NCBI GenBank assembly: GCA_009712635.1
Contig: WASS01000007.1
Coordinates: 127,869-191,868 of the forward strand
Reading direction: 5' to 3'
Length of the DNA: 64,000 nucleotides
Origin: Hungatella sp.
GTDB lineage: Bacteria; Bacillota; Clostridia; Lachnospirales; Lachnospiraceae
Position 1 is the first letter of the stretch; each line of letters begins with the position of its first letter. Both the position numbers and the translations under genes were made by a program. The notes beneath the pieces are model-generated. The model saw only the letters and a list, made by a program, of their open reading frames with translations. It was not told where the DNA came from and ran no database searches. This document shows positions 43,668 through 53,424 of this stretch, in pieces.

Positions 43668-44926
43668 TCTTTATTTCCTCCTGTAAAATCACTTTCGGCC
43701 CATCCATTCTTCTTTAACATTGTCTGGAGTACCGATGCATCCGTGGTAATGTCCATAGCCGTATCCTGGTACAGATCATCAAGCAGCCGTTCAAAAGCCA
43801 GATTGATGGTATCGAGAGTTCCTTCAATTTCTTTTTTTGCATTGATAATATTATTGCCTTCTATGCCTGTGCTGTCAAAATCCCGGTAAGCATTCACCAG
43901 CTTTACCGTTGTAGGGAGGTAGTAATCCATAAACTGCTCCATCTCTCCCATTTGATCCGGATGTTTTAAAACAGTATCAAAAATTCTCTGTATTACATCC
44001 TCCAGCATGGATATTTTTCGGGAAATCACTTCGCCCGGTATGGCGTCATTGGCTTCTTTTAATGTTCTTAGGTAATCTCTTCCCTGAGTCATCATTTCCT
44101 GTAACGCCTGATTTTCCTGAGTTTCATTGTCTGATATCTGTCTCAGTTCTTCCTCTTTTTCCCGCTCCTTTAACGCTTTCTGGCACTCCAGATACTGGTT
44201 ATATGTGGCTTCGCTTAAAATCAGGCAGGTTTTCTGCTCGTCTAAGTGTGCCTGAGGGAAAATACCCAGTCTCATCATTTTCTCCACGTCTTTCAATACA
44301 TATTCCCGTGATTTGCCAATACTTGCAGCCAGTTCCTCCAAATTACAATACATTCTTTTTTCGGACTGTTTTGCATAGATTCTGGCTCTTTTTAATCTTC
44401 CATTTATGGCGATGCCGGAAAAAAGCATGCAGCCGGAAACAATTCCTGCTACCAGTAGAAAGGTAAACGCACCGGCTGCCGCCCACGCGACAGGTTTTAA
44501 AATCATGGAAGCAAAAAGAGAGATCAGAATCCCGATCAGATCAATCCCAAGAAAAAGACTTCCAAAAATGGTTAAAAGTACTCCGCCCACACGCCCCTGC
44601 TGGTTAATTTTAATCTCCTGTTTCCCTGCTCCGGCTAATGAACTGCCTGTACGCTCTTTTACCGTGCGGCTGGTCTGAAACGCCCGGTATCCCGGCTCGT
44701 CATCTACCGTCTTCTCCACCTCACCAGTTTCGCCCCTGCTATCCCGTACCGGCGGCTGCGTCCAGCTTTTCGTTCCTTTTGCCAGCTGATTTTTTGCTTC
44801 ATCCAGCGCAAAATTTACGGAATCGGATATGATTCGGTTCAGCTGGTTAAAATCTCTGGAATCAATGGCGCTTTGCACCGTACTGCGGATTTGTTCTCCT
44901 AAGTTAGATTTATCTTTTTTATCCAT
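43664..44926 (-). CDS. xpaC: XpaC-like membrane protein
   Basis: This 420-residue protein has an N-terminal cytosolic stretch, two or three adjacent hydrophobic segments (around residues 115-180) and a C-terminal helical XpaC domain. ATG 44926 is preferred over the ATG 16 codons upstream: GGGAG precedes it and family sequence begins there (MDKKDKSNLGEQIRST). XpaC is named for hydrolysis of 5-bromo-4-chloroindolyl phosphate, but its true role is unclear. It forms a two-gene unit with telA. Confidence 0.85.
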   Translation of the reverse strand: MDKKDKSNLGEQIRSTVQSAIDSRDFNQLNRIISDSVNFALDEAKNQLAKGTKSWTQPPVRDSRGETGEVEKTVDDEPGYRAFQTSRTVKERTGSSLAGAGKQEIKINQQGRVGGVLLTIFGSLFLGIDLIGILISLFASMILKPVAWAAAGAFTFLLVAGIVSGCMLFSGIAINGRLKRARIYAKQSEKRMYCNLEELAASIGKSREYVLKDVEKMMRLGIFPQAHLDEQKTCLILSEATYNQYLECQKALKEREKEEELRQISDNETQENQALQEMMTQGRDYLRTLKEANDAIPGEVISRKISMLEDVIQRIFDTVLKHPDQMGEMEQFMDYYLPTTVKLVNAYRDFDSTGIEGNNIINAKKEIEGTLDTINLAFERLLDDLYQDTAMDITTDASVLQTMLKKNGWAESDFTGGNKE

Positions 44927-45017
44927 ATTTCCGATCTCCCAAAATAAATTTGCAGATAAATACAATGATATCATGAATTGTCTTCATTTACAATGAGACG
45001 CCGTTATTAAAACTGAA

Positions 45018-45063
45018 AAAGTCATTGAAAAACCGGCTGTTATCTTCGGCTTTCAATGACTTT
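45018..45063 (-). terminator. Terminator of glmM
   Basis: A long stem (AAAGTCATTGAAA with TTTCAATGACTTT, inner CCG/CGG pairs) lies ten bases after the glmM stop, with T-rich flanks on the minus strand. Confidence 0.88.
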
Positions 45064-45072
45064 CTTTTACAA

Positions 45073-46428
45073 TCAGGAAATGACGTGACCTCTTGATTTC
45101 ATAACATCAATTACCTGCTCTACATACTGCTCACAGGTTTTTAAATCAGCTGCTTCTACCATGACTCGAACCACCGGCTCTGTACCTGACTGGCGCAGAA
45201 GAATTCTTCCGCTGTCTCCAAGGCTTTGTGCCACTTTCTCCACTTCCGCTTTTACCGCTTCGTCATCCTGAGCCGCTGTCTTGTCGTGAACCCGTACATT
45301 CTTTAATACCTGTGGAAAGATCTGAAACTCAGAAACCAGCTTTCCAAGGCTTTCTTTCTTTTCCAGAATTACTTCCATTACCTTTAACGAGGTCAGGATT
45401 CCATCTCCGGTTGTTGCATGCTTACTGAATATGATATGTCCTGACTGTTCGCCGCCCAGACAGTTTCCATTGGTTACCATGTTCTCATAAACATATTTGT
45501 CACCGACTGCTGTTTTTTCGTACTCAATCCCTTCCCGGTCCAAAGCTTTATATAACCCGAAATTGGACATCACAGTAGTTACCACTTTGTTATTCTTAAG
45601 CAGCCCCTGTTCTTTCATATATTTACCGCAGATGTATAAGATGCCGTCTCCATCAACCACATTCCCGTTCTCATCAACGGCCAGACAGCGGTCTGCATCT
45701 CCATCATAAGCGAAGCCTACATCGGCTCCTACTTCCTTCACAAACTTCACCAGCTGTCCCATATGGGTGGAACCGCAGCCCGTATTAATATTCAGACCGT
45801 TTGGCTCATTACTGATTACATGAGTCTCCGCACCAAGTGCATCAAATACATTCTTTGCTATGGCGGAGGCGCTTCCGTTGGCACAGTCCAGTGCTACTTT
45901 TTTATTTTTAAAGGATCTGGTTGCCGTAGAGATCAGATATCCAATATAACGGTTTCTTCCTGCTGCAAAATCGACTGTTCTGCCGATCTTATCCTGTGTA
46001 GCAAATGGCAGTTCTCCCATCTCTCCGTCTAAATATTTCTCGATCTCCGTGATGACAGATTCTTCTAACTTCTCTCCCTTTTCATTAATCACTTTAATAC
46101 CGTTATCGTAGTATGGATTATGGCTTGCAGAGATCATGATTCCGCAGGAAAATCCTTCTGTACGGACAACATAGGATACGCTGGGGGTGGTGGTGACATG
46201 AAGCAGATAGGCATCGGCTCCTGATGCGGTAAGACCTGCCACAAGAGAATACTCAAACATATAGCTGCTGCGTCTTGTGTCTTTTCCAATAACGATCCTG
46301 CATACCTCAGCCGGTTTTTTCTGTCCATAGTACCAGCCTAAAAAGCGGCCTACCTTAAACGCATCCTCAACAGTCAGCGTAACATTTGCTTCTCCTCTAA
46401 AACCATCTGTTCCAAAATATTTACCCAT
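45073..46428 (-). CDS. glmM: Phosphoglucosamine mutase
   Basis: This 451-residue enzyme has the phosphoserine motif MISASHNP with Ser102, the metal-binding DGDADRCLAVD and the C-terminal phosphate loop RQSGTEPVVRVMVE. It converts glucosamine-6-phosphate to glucosamine-1-phosphate for UDP-GlcNAc and cell wall synthesis. The gene stands alone with a terminator. The start at 46428 begins the canonical MGKYFGTDGFRG. Confidence 0.97.
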   Translation of the reverse strand: MGKYFGTDGFRGEANVTLTVEDAFKVGRFLGWYYGQKKPAEVCRIVIGKDTRRSSYMFEYSLVAGLTASGADAYLLHVTTTPSVSYVVRTEGFSCGIMISASHNPYYDNGIKVINEKGEKLEESVITEIEKYLDGEMGELPFATQDKIGRTVDFAAGRNRYIGYLISTATRSFKNKKVALDCANGSASAIAKNVFDALGAETHVISNEPNGLNINTGCGSTHMGQLVKFVKEVGADVGFAYDGDADRCLAVDENGNVVDGDGILYICGKYMKEQGLLKNNKVVTTVMSNFGLYKALDREGIEYEKTAVGDKYVYENMVTNGNCLGGEQSGHIIFSKHATTGDGILTSLKVMEVILEKKESLGKLVSEFQIFPQVLKNVRVHDKTAAQDDEAVKAEVEKVAQSLGDSGRILLRQSGTEPVVRVMVEAADLKTCEQYVEQVIDVMKSRGHVIS

Positions 46429-46502
46429 TTTATTATTCTCCTTTATAAATCTGCGGTGATAAAAAGTGATATGTACAATACCACATTTCTGCCCTTTCTA
46501 AA

Positions 46503-47258
46503 TTAAGGGACTAATGTTGCATATAGAATGGTTCTTGCATCATCAAATTCATAGCTGCAGGTAACAAATGACCACAGAGTTTTAACCGGCTCTTGGGGTG
46601 CCTGATAAAACATGCCGTTTTTTGTCATCTCATCTACATACAGGGAAAAGCTCTCATCTGATTCAAATTTTGTTTTTCTGCGTATTCCGCCTGGGTCCGT
46701 ATAAAGCACAGTGACCGGCCGCAAACGGAATTCCTGCTGCGGTGTATAGATCACAATATCCTGATGGGCACGATAAAAAGATTCCTCTTTATACTTTATG
46801 ATATCTTTAAACATGGAACCATCTTTCATATGATGCCCATAAATTATGTTATGCTTTCCGGAAAAATCAGGTTCACTGTCACAGTCAAGAAATATGGTCC
46901 CTGACGGATTCTTTTTTCCATCAAAATCCGTATCCAGGTAAGTATCATTGTTGTCCGTGTGGACGATGGGGTAATCAATGTTCGTATCAGCAATGCGGAT
47001 CCAGCCAACAATATCCGGATTAATCTTTTTTAGTTCATCAAAAGAAATAGGAGATACGTAAGGTTCTTCTTTCTCTTTCTGTGTTTCCGACGGGGCAGTC
47101 ACGCTCTCTTCTGGTTCCTTTGCCAGCTCAGCCAGGCTTTCATACAGGTTGTCAGAATACTGCCTGTCACGATAATCAAAGTAAAGCACTCCGGCTCCCA
47201 CAGCCAGAAGCAGAAATGCAAGTATAAGAATTCCTGTCGACAGTTTTTTTCTGTTCAT
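46503..47258 (-). CDS. srtB: Class B sortase
   Basis: This 251-residue membrane-anchored transpeptidase has an N-terminal signal anchor (about 8-27), catalytic His at 142/143 (YGHHMKDGSMF), Cys234 (FVTCSYEF) and Arg242. Class B sortases attach specific proteins, often haem-uptake or pilus components, to peptidoglycan. No substrate with a sorting signal was recognised in this window. It is divergent from the BTAD regulator gene over a 144-nt gap. Confidence 0.93.
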   Translation of the reverse strand: MNRKKLSTGILILAFLLLAVGAGVLYFDYRDRQYSDNLYESLAELAKEPEESVTAPSETQKEKEEPYVSPISFDELKKINPDIVGWIRIADTNIDYPIVHTDNNDTYLDTDFDGKKNPSGTIFLDCDSEPDFSGKHNIIYGHHMKDGSMFKDIIKYKEESFYRAHQDIVIYTPQQEFRLRPVTVLYTDPGGIRRKTKFESDESFSLYVDEMTKNGMFYQAPQEPVKTLWSFVTCSYEFDDARTILYATLVP

Positions 47259-47402
47259 AGCAATCTCCTGCTTTCTTTTTCATATTCTTCTGCTTTAGTA
47301 TAGCTTATTTTAATAAAAATCTCAATCTTTTATAAGCTGCGCTAGACTTTTAACGTTTTTTTCTATATACTAAGGAAAGAAAATGTTACTTTGGAGAAAA
47401 TT

Positions 47403-48602
47403 ATGAAAAATCAAGAGACGATCATTTATGTGAACATGCTGGGTGGATTCTCCGTTACAATCGGAGACAAATTAATTGTTGATCAGAATAATCAGGCTAA
47501 AAAACCATGGAGTCTTTTGGAATATTTAATCACTTTTCGTGGCAGGGATATTCCCGTTGATGAATTAATCGATCTGTTTTGGAAGGATGAAGCCAGCAAT
47601 AATCCTGCCGGCGCTTTAAAGACGCTGATGTTTCGCGTTCGTAAGCTTCTTGAGCCACTTGGGTATCCCACTCAGGAACTGGTATTTCAAAACAGAAAGG
47701 CATATGGCTGGACAAGGGATCTTACCACCGTATGCGACACGGACAAGTTCGAAGAGCTTTGTCTGCAGGCTGATAGCAAGGAATTTCCGGAAGAGACCCG
47801 CCTGAAACTGTCAATGGAGGCATTTAACCTTTACAAAGGAAACTTTCTCCCAAAATCCGAATGGGAATCCTGGGTAATCCCGATTCACACCTATTATCAT
47901 ACCCTATATCAGAAATTAGTAAAAAAGATCCTGGTAATGTTAGATGACAGAAAGGATTATCCTACGATGATAGATGTCTGCCAGCAGACAATCTCCATCG
48001 ATCCTTACGGTGAGGAGGCACATTACTATCTGATCTATGCTCTGTACCAGAGCGGCAACCAGATGATGTCCCTGGAGCATTACAAACGGGTAAACGACAT
48101 GTTCTACAACGAGTTTGCCATCACTCCATCTATCCGCTTTAAAGAGCTGTATAAAATGATCAGCGATAAAAAGCATGGAATCACCATGGATTTAAGCACC
48201 ATCAGAGAGATTCTTTTAGAGGGTGGAACTAATAAGGGAGCATTTTGCTGTGAGCCTTCCGTATTCCGGGATATCTACCAGCTGGAGGCCAGAGCCATTG
48301 AGCGAACCGGCGATTCCATCTTTTTATGCCTGCTAACCATCAGCAATTTAAAGGGTGAGTTATTAAAGCCGGCGGTACAGACCCGTGCCATGGATGAACT
48401 GGGTAGTTCTATCCGCAACTCTCTTCGCAGAGGAGACGTTTACAGCCGTTACAGCGTAAGCCAGTATCTGATGCTTCTTCCTACTGCAACCTATGAAAAC
48501 GGAGAGATGGTTTTAAAGCGGATCATTCAGAATTTTAAAAAGGAATATTCCAGAAAAGATCTGTCCATTACTTATTCTTTGCAAAGTGTTCTGCCGTTTT
48601 AA
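47403..48602 (+). CDS. BTAD-domain (SARP-like) transcriptional regulator
   Basis: This 399-residue protein has an OmpR-like winged helix (VNMLGGFSVTIGDK to RVRKLLEPLG) followed by a bacterial transcriptional activator domain with TPR-like helices (to about residue 250) and an extra C-terminal region resembling a degenerate GGDEF-type fold (RRGDVYSRYSVSQYLMLLP). ATG 47403 with GGAG six bases upstream is chosen; the frame could start at a TTG four codons earlier. Target genes are unknown; mgsA follows it by 43 nt and may be cotranscribed. Confidence 0.85.
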   Translation: MKNQETIIYVNMLGGFSVTIGDKLIVDQNNQAKKPWSLLEYLITFRGRDIPVDELIDLFWKDEASNNPAGALKTLMFRVRKLLEPLGYPTQELVFQNRKAYGWTRDLTTVCDTDKFEELCLQADSKEFPEETRLKLSMEAFNLYKGNFLPKSEWESWVIPIHTYYHTLYQKLVKKILVMLDDRKDYPTMIDVCQQTISIDPYGEEAHYYLIYALYQSGNQMMSLEHYKRVNDMFYNEFAITPSIRFKELYKMISDKKHGITMDLSTIREILLEGGTNKGAFCCEPSVFRDIYQLEARAIERTGDSIFLCLLTISNLKGELLKPAVQTRAMDELGSSIRNSLRRGDVYSRYSVSQYLMLLPTATYENGEMVLKRIIQNFKKEYSRKDLSITYSLQSVLPF

Positions 48603-48645
48603 ATGAGGTTCTACCACTCTTATTAATACCTACAACAGGAGGACT

Positions 48646-49122
48646 ATGATGTTACAGGAAGATTTTATTACACTGACGCTTCAAAAACAAAAAAACATTG
48701 CACTGATTGCCCATGATAATGAAAAACGTTCATTAATTGAATGGTGCACCGAACACAGGGAAATCTTAAAAAATCACACTCTGTGCGGTACCGGCACCAC
48801 TGCCCGTATGATTACAGATCAGACAGGTCTTCCGGTAAAAGGCTATAACAGTGGTCCTTTGGGCGGAGACCAGCAGATCGGTGCAAAGATTGTAGAGGGA
48901 AGGATTGATCTGATTATCTTCTTTTCTGATCCTCTGACTGCACAGCCTCATGACCCTGACGTAAAGGCACTGCTTCGTATTGCCCAGGTTTATGATATTC
49001 CCATTGCTAACACCCGTGCAACTGCAGATTTTATTATTACCTCTCCTCTTATGGAGTCTACCTATGAGCATCAGGTAATTAATTTTAATAAGAATATCTC
49101 AGACAGAGCAAAAACTCTGTAA
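48646..49122 (+). CDS. mgsA: Methylglyoxal synthase
   Basis: This 158-residue enzyme has IALIAHDNEKRSLIEW, the phosphate-binding GTGTTARMI and SGPLGGDQQIG plus FFSDPLTAQPHDPDV with the catalytic Asp. It converts dihydroxyacetone phosphate to methylglyoxal and relieves phosphate or sugar overload. AGGAGG is 3 nt before the first of two tandem ATGs and 6 nt before the second (48649), which may be the true start. It lies 43 nt after the BTAD regulator. Confidence 0.95.
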   Translation: MMLQEDFITLTLQKQKNIALIAHDNEKRSLIEWCTEHREILKNHTLCGTGTTARMITDQTGLPVKGYNSGPLGGDQQIGAKIVEGRIDLIIFFSDPLTAQPHDPDVKALLRIAQVYDIPIANTRATADFIITSPLMESTYEHQVINFNKNISDRAKTL

Positions 49123-49136
49123 TAATAATTAGTAAT

Positions 49137-49185
49137 AAAAATGGAGATGCTGCTTTCCTAACGTTTTTGCAGCATCTCCATTTTT
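49137..49185. terminator. Bidirectional terminator between mgsA and GH4 genes
   Basis: A perfect 17-bp stem AAAAATGGAGATGCTGC / GCAGCATCTCCATTTTT with a 15-nt loop lies between convergent stops. Confidence 0.95.
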
Positions 49186-49197
49186 ATTTATCTGTGA

Positions 49198-50616
49198 TTA
49201 TAATTTTTTCAGAGAATCTTTCCAACCCTCTGGCAAGTAATTTAGAGTATTCTCAATCATTTCTTTCAGCAGTACTTTTCCATCAGATTCCGATATTCTC
49301 CCCTCAACAAGCGGATCATGGAAAAAGGCATCAAAAGCCAGATCAAAATCACACTCCAGTGCGGCCTTTAATATTTTTTCGTGGTTCTCAACATGAGGTA
49401 TGATGAGCTTAAGTATGTCAGGTTTTATATCTCCGGACATAATTGGCTGTATCGTACCCCGATAAAAAACAGCATTGGTTTCTACAACAGCAGTCCTTGG
49501 AAGATTGGGAATCTGACCAGCCGTATTTAATATATTGACATTACTGACCATGCGACCTAATCCACAGAGAGCTTTCATTAAATGAATCCCTTCCTCACCT
49601 GTAGGAGCTAAATCCAGTTCCTCCCCGCCGTTTGCCAGGAGAACCGCTTTTTGTTTTTTTTCTGCCTGACGCTCTTTCCTCCACTCAACAGTCGTTAATG
49701 CAAATTTCCAGTTATGTACCATCTGAGGATCTTTTAAATAACAATCTCCTGGCAAAAACTCGGCCAGATGACGGTCACCAGCAGCAGCAATGGTCCCATA
49801 CTTCATAAATAGGTCCATTTTCACCCGATGGGCACAATTAAATGTTCCATTCATCCAGTTTCGGTCTGGGTCATGATAACCTTCCTCAAAATTCTTACTG
49901 ATAAAGTCCTTGTAAACAGGAAATAAATCAACCCCACGGCAGGAAGCCCGATCAAACCATGTAAAATGATTGATTCCCTGAACATTGACAATCACCTCAT
50001 CCCGGTCCACTCCAATGTCACCTGTCGCCTGCTCATAAAGCTTTGCCAGAATTTTCTGAGTTCCAAATACTTCATGACAACAGCCAAACGCTTTTATTTC
50101 CGGAAATGTATGATAAAGCGTTTTCATACAGAGTGTCATTGGGTTGGTGTAATTGATAACAATGGAATCAGGAGAGTATTTCTGAATTGCTTCTGCTATT
50201 TCAACAAACATTGGGATCGTTCTAAGTGCCCGGACAAGTCCTCCCGGCCCTGCAGTATCTCCGACAGACTGGTAGATTCCATATTTCTCAGGAAGGTGTA
50301 CATCGGATTCCATTTCCTTGAACGTTCCGGGAAGAATGGAGATCAGGATAAAATCAGGTTTTTCCGATAGCAGCTCTTCTAACGAATATCTTACTTTAAA
50401 TTTCCAGTTCTCGGTAGTATCGGGCCGTTTCATTAACTGCTCTCCGATCCTTTGGTTCTGCAAAGCCGCGTTACTATCTGTGTCATATAAGGATACTACA
50501 CCGCTCATTTCTCTTTCTTTTGCTAAATCATTATAAAAGGTCCACGCCCATCCATGGCTGCCTCCTCCAATATACGCAATTCTTACATCACTGCACATTC
50601 CGTCTTTCACTTTCAT
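49198..50616 (-). CDS. Family 4 glycoside hydrolase (alpha-galactosidase/alpha-galacturonidase type)
   Basis: This 472-residue NAD-dependent hydrolase has the dinucleotide motif IAYIGGGSHGW, VINYTNPMTLCM, the Mn-binding CCHEVFG and VQGINHFTW. GH4 enzymes use oxidation at C3 and elimination, and act in the cytoplasm on imported disaccharides. B. subtilis LplD, encoded with LplABC, is an alpha-galacturonidase of this family; the neighbourhood here favours a pectin-derived substrate, though alpha-galactoside or alpha-glucoside cannot be excluded. GGAGG precedes the ATG, which lies one base after the upstream stop. Confidence 0.9.
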   Translation of the reverse strand: MKVKDGMCSDVRIAYIGGGSHGWAWTFYNDLAKEREMSGVVSLYDTDSNAALQNQRIGEQLMKRPDTTENWKFKVRYSLEELLSEKPDFILISILPGTFKEMESDVHLPEKYGIYQSVGDTAGPGGLVRALRTIPMFVEIAEAIQKYSPDSIVINYTNPMTLCMKTLYHTFPEIKAFGCCHEVFGTQKILAKLYEQATGDIGVDRDEVIVNVQGINHFTWFDRASCRGVDLFPVYKDFISKNFEEGYHDPDRNWMNGTFNCAHRVKMDLFMKYGTIAAAGDRHLAEFLPGDCYLKDPQMVHNWKFALTTVEWRKERQAEKKQKAVLLANGGEELDLAPTGEEGIHLMKALCGLGRMVSNVNILNTAGQIPNLPRTAVVETNAVFYRGTIQPIMSGDIKPDILKLIIPHVENHEKILKAALECDFDLAFDAFFHDPLVEGRISESDGKVLLKEMIENTLNYLPEGWKDSLKKL

Positions 50617-50617
50617 A

Positions 50618-52696
50618 TTAGACCTCCGTAATTTTTTCTTTGGCAGTTTTCTGTTTCATTTTTTCTTTGTCCCCGTGAAATTCCAGATAAGAGGAATCAG
50701 GATAGGAATACTCCCCCCGGTAATTGGAAGCGTTGTAAACAGGAAATTGAACCGGATGATACTGCTGATGACATGGATTATTCTCCTGTGTATAAATATA
50801 AAGCCATTGATAATCCCATACCACCAGTTCATCCCGCTCATCTCCGGTTAAGTCAATGGCCTCACAGCAAAGAGTGGGATGTCCGTCATCTGGAAACGTA
50901 ACTGCCCTGATTCCCTGCCCGTTTAAAAGCCCGCCTTTCTCCTGATCTGCATTGGTGAGTATCAGCTCACTTCCATTTCCATCCCAGTTTACTGGTGCCA
51001 GTATATTTCCATTCATCTCATTCTGCATCTCCCAGATCTGGTTCCCATAGCAATCGTAAAGCAGCAAAACTCCTTGGTGTCCCCAGAAATTGGTCACTGC
51101 AAACTCCAGACCCTGCCGTTCCGGACAGTAATTGGCTACAGAAATACGCTGGGCATGGCCTATGTAATCCCTGGATACTATTTTCCCGTAAAAATCCCCG
51201 ATGAAAAAGCCCTGGGTGCCTGATACACAGGCAAAATAACCATTATCATCTCCAGGTTTCCATTTTCCTGCTACAATTTCATCTGTGTGGTCTTCATCAA
51301 TGGCATAACTCCAAAGCAGGCTTCCATCGCTGTCTAGTAAATGATAACCAGCTAACAGCTCATCTTTTCCATCTCCATCTATATCTACCGGAAGCGGACA
51401 ATGTCCGGTATTTTTAAGACTCTTAAACTTCCACAACAAATTCAAATCCCCATCCAGCGCATAAAGCCTGCAATACCTGTCTTTGATCAGAATATCTGAT
51501 GGCTTCTCCATACCTCTGAAATTACAGATCCTGATTCCATCGGGATTGATTCGCTCAAATGCATAGGTCTGATAAGGGACTCCAATGATTGTTGAATCAT
51601 CGTCATCTGACAGGGGGGTTCTCACTGATTTTTTTACCGCTCCGGTCTCTCCATCTAAAATCTGTATCTGGAAATCCCAGCCTACAATAACCTCATCCTT
51701 TCCATCACCGTCGATATCATATACCTGAAAGGGCATGTCTGCAGAAACCTTCCCAAGAACTTGTGACTGTTGCGATGGTTCCCCTTTCTGCCATATAATC
51801 TCTCCATCCAGATTAATTGCTGTCAGGCAGCTGATAAAACCATAAGCATCCCGGCTGACCCTCTTTTGCATCTGTGCCAGTACAATGTGCCAGCTCTCAT
51901 CTCCCGTCAAATGTCCAAACCGAATCTGCCTGCTGGTTCCGAAGTTTTTCAAATCGATTTTTTTATAAAGTTTCATTTTGGGATGCCGGCTCTGTTCTTT
52001 CATCTCCCTGATTCGATGCTGTTCTTTTTCCTGTTTAATCATATTATATGTATCTTCTGATGCGGTTACATAAAAGCAGTGAAATCTGGAAGGGCAGTCA
52101 GCTGTGATTCCAACTTTGCCTCCCCGCCTGATTCGTTTATCCACAACAGTCATAATTTCTGTACCATCAATATAAAATCCGGCTTTTTCACCATCACAGT
52201 CAACAGATAATTCATAGGTATGATCACTGTCATGCAAAAACCTGATTTCCTTTAAAATTACAACTTCTTCTTTGTGGCGGTAAGATACTACCGCCCTGTC
52301 TTTTTCTTCCAGGGAAAACACCAGAGTATCCATACTGTTATTTAAGGAAAATACCAGCCCTGCCATTCCTTTCTGAGACAATCTGCGAAGCTTTACTGAT
52401 ACACAATAATCCTTCCACCACTTCTCCCCCATTTCCAAAGTAGGAAACATCTTATGAGGATGGTTTTTTTCAATTCTCATGGACTCCATATAATGGACTC
52501 CATCAAGCTCAGTGATCAGCCAGGAGGCTCCCGTTCCGTTATAGGTATAGTTGCAGACCTGATCCAGCCAGTTCCCATGATACCCCTCCTGCTTAACATA
52601 CTGGTACTCTCCCATGGCAGAGTGATCCCGGTCATATGGAAACTCTCCAATAGAAAAATCCTTAAACTCTTCTTTACACAAATAAATATCTTTCAA
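50618..52696 (-). CDS. Cytoplasmic PL11-like beta-propeller protein with N-terminal beta-sandwich
   Basis: This 692-residue protein has an N-terminal half (about 1-215) resembling a laminin-G/DUF1080-type beta-sandwich, then a beta-propeller with repeated calcium-binding loops (YDIDGDGKDEVIVG, PVDIDGDGKDELLAG, later NWDGNGSEL and DLTGDERDEL), the layout of rhamnogalacturonan lyases of family PL11. There is no signal peptide, unlike PL11 enzymes that act outside. It could act on imported oligosaccharides or be a non-catalytic relative. It overlaps yesN by 4 nt and is followed at one base by the GH4 gene. Confidence 0.75.
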   Translation of the reverse strand: MKDIYLCKEEFKDFSIGEFPYDRDHSAMGEYQYVKQEGYHGNWLDQVCNYTYNGTGASWLITELDGVHYMESMRIEKNHPHKMFPTLEMGEKWWKDYCVSVKLRRLSQKGMAGLVFSLNNSMDTLVFSLEEKDRAVVSYRHKEEVVILKEIRFLHDSDHTYELSVDCDGEKAGFYIDGTEIMTVVDKRIRRGGKVGITADCPSRFHCFYVTASEDTYNMIKQEKEQHRIREMKEQSRHPKMKLYKKIDLKNFGTSRQIRFGHLTGDESWHIVLAQMQKRVSRDAYGFISCLTAINLDGEIIWQKGEPSQQSQVLGKVSADMPFQVYDIDGDGKDEVIVGWDFQIQILDGETGAVKKSVRTPLSDDDDSTIIGVPYQTYAFERINPDGIRICNFRGMEKPSDILIKDRYCRLYALDGDLNLLWKFKSLKNTGHCPLPVDIDGDGKDELLAGYHLLDSDGSLLWSYAIDEDHTDEIVAGKWKPGDDNGYFACVSGTQGFFIGDFYGKIVSRDYIGHAQRISVANYCPERQGLEFAVTNFWGHQGVLLLYDCYGNQIWEMQNEMNGNILAPVNWDGNGSELILTNADQEKGGLLNGQGIRAVTFPDDGHPTLCCEAIDLTGDERDELVVWDYQWLYIYTQENNPCHQQYHPVQFPVYNASNYRGEYSYPDSSYLEFHGDKEKMKQKTAKEKITEV

Positions 52697-53424
52697 GACT
52701 CCCTCCTCTGCCGATATTCCATTGGGGTCATACCGGCATATTCTTTAAAAATTCTGGAAAAATGCTGGGTGCTTTTATATCCCAGACGTTCTGCAATCTC
52801 ATACATTTTTAAATTCGTGGTGAGAAGTAAGTCAGAAGTTCTTTCCATCTTAAGTTTCTTATCATATTCTCCAAAAGTCATATTCATTTTTTCTTTAAAA
52901 TACCGGCTTAAGTAAGCGGGATTCATCTGCATATAATCCGCAACATCAATCAGTGTATAATCCGTGTCAACATGTGACTGCATATACCTTGTCACCTGTT
53001 CGATCGAAGACATGGCGGTTTCTATTTTAAGGTTTCGTCCCTGATTTGTTGATTCCAGCCGTCTGATTGCCAGCTTTACTTTTTCAATTACTTCATTTTT
53101 AAGAATCGGTTTGGTAATATAAGCCATTACTCCAAGTTCCAGCGCTCTTTTTGCATAGTTAAAATCCTGATAAGCGGTAAAGATAATAAACTGGCAATGA
53201 TTCAGCAGCGGATTTAATTTTCCAATTGCCGTAAGCCCATCCATGTAGGGCATGCGGATATCAACCAAAGCAATATCCGGCATACATTCCAATGCTTTTT
53301 TGTAGAATTCTTCTCCATCTCTGGCTACTGCAGCTACTTCTACGCCTAAAGCGTTCCAGTCAATGGTATTTTTAATTCCGTTTAAAACAATGGTTTCATC
53401 ATCTGCTATGATCAGTCGGTACAT
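52693..53424 (-). CDS. AraC-type response regulator, YesN-like
   Basis: This 243-residue protein has a receiver domain with phosphoacceptor Asp in VDIRMPYMDG (D55) and a conserved Lys in ITKPILKNEV, then a C-terminal AraC helix-turn-helix (YLSRYFKEKMNMTFGEY; STQHFSRIFKEYAGMTPMEYR). The first codon directly follows the sensor kinase stop. It probably activates the importer operon at 58636 and its own operon when the cell senses the sugar. Confidence 0.92.
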   Translation of the reverse strand: MYRLIIADDETIVLNGIKNTIDWNALGVEVAAVARDGEEFYKKALECMPDIALVDIRMPYMDGLTAIGKLNPLLNHCQFIIFTAYQDFNYAKRALELGVMAYITKPILKNEVIEKVKLAIRRLESTNQGRNLKIETAMSSIEQVTRYMQSHVDTDYTLIDVADYMQMNPAYLSRYFKEKMNMTFGEYDKKLKMERTSDLLLTTNLKMYEIAERLGYKSTQHFSRIFKEYAGMTPMEYRQRRES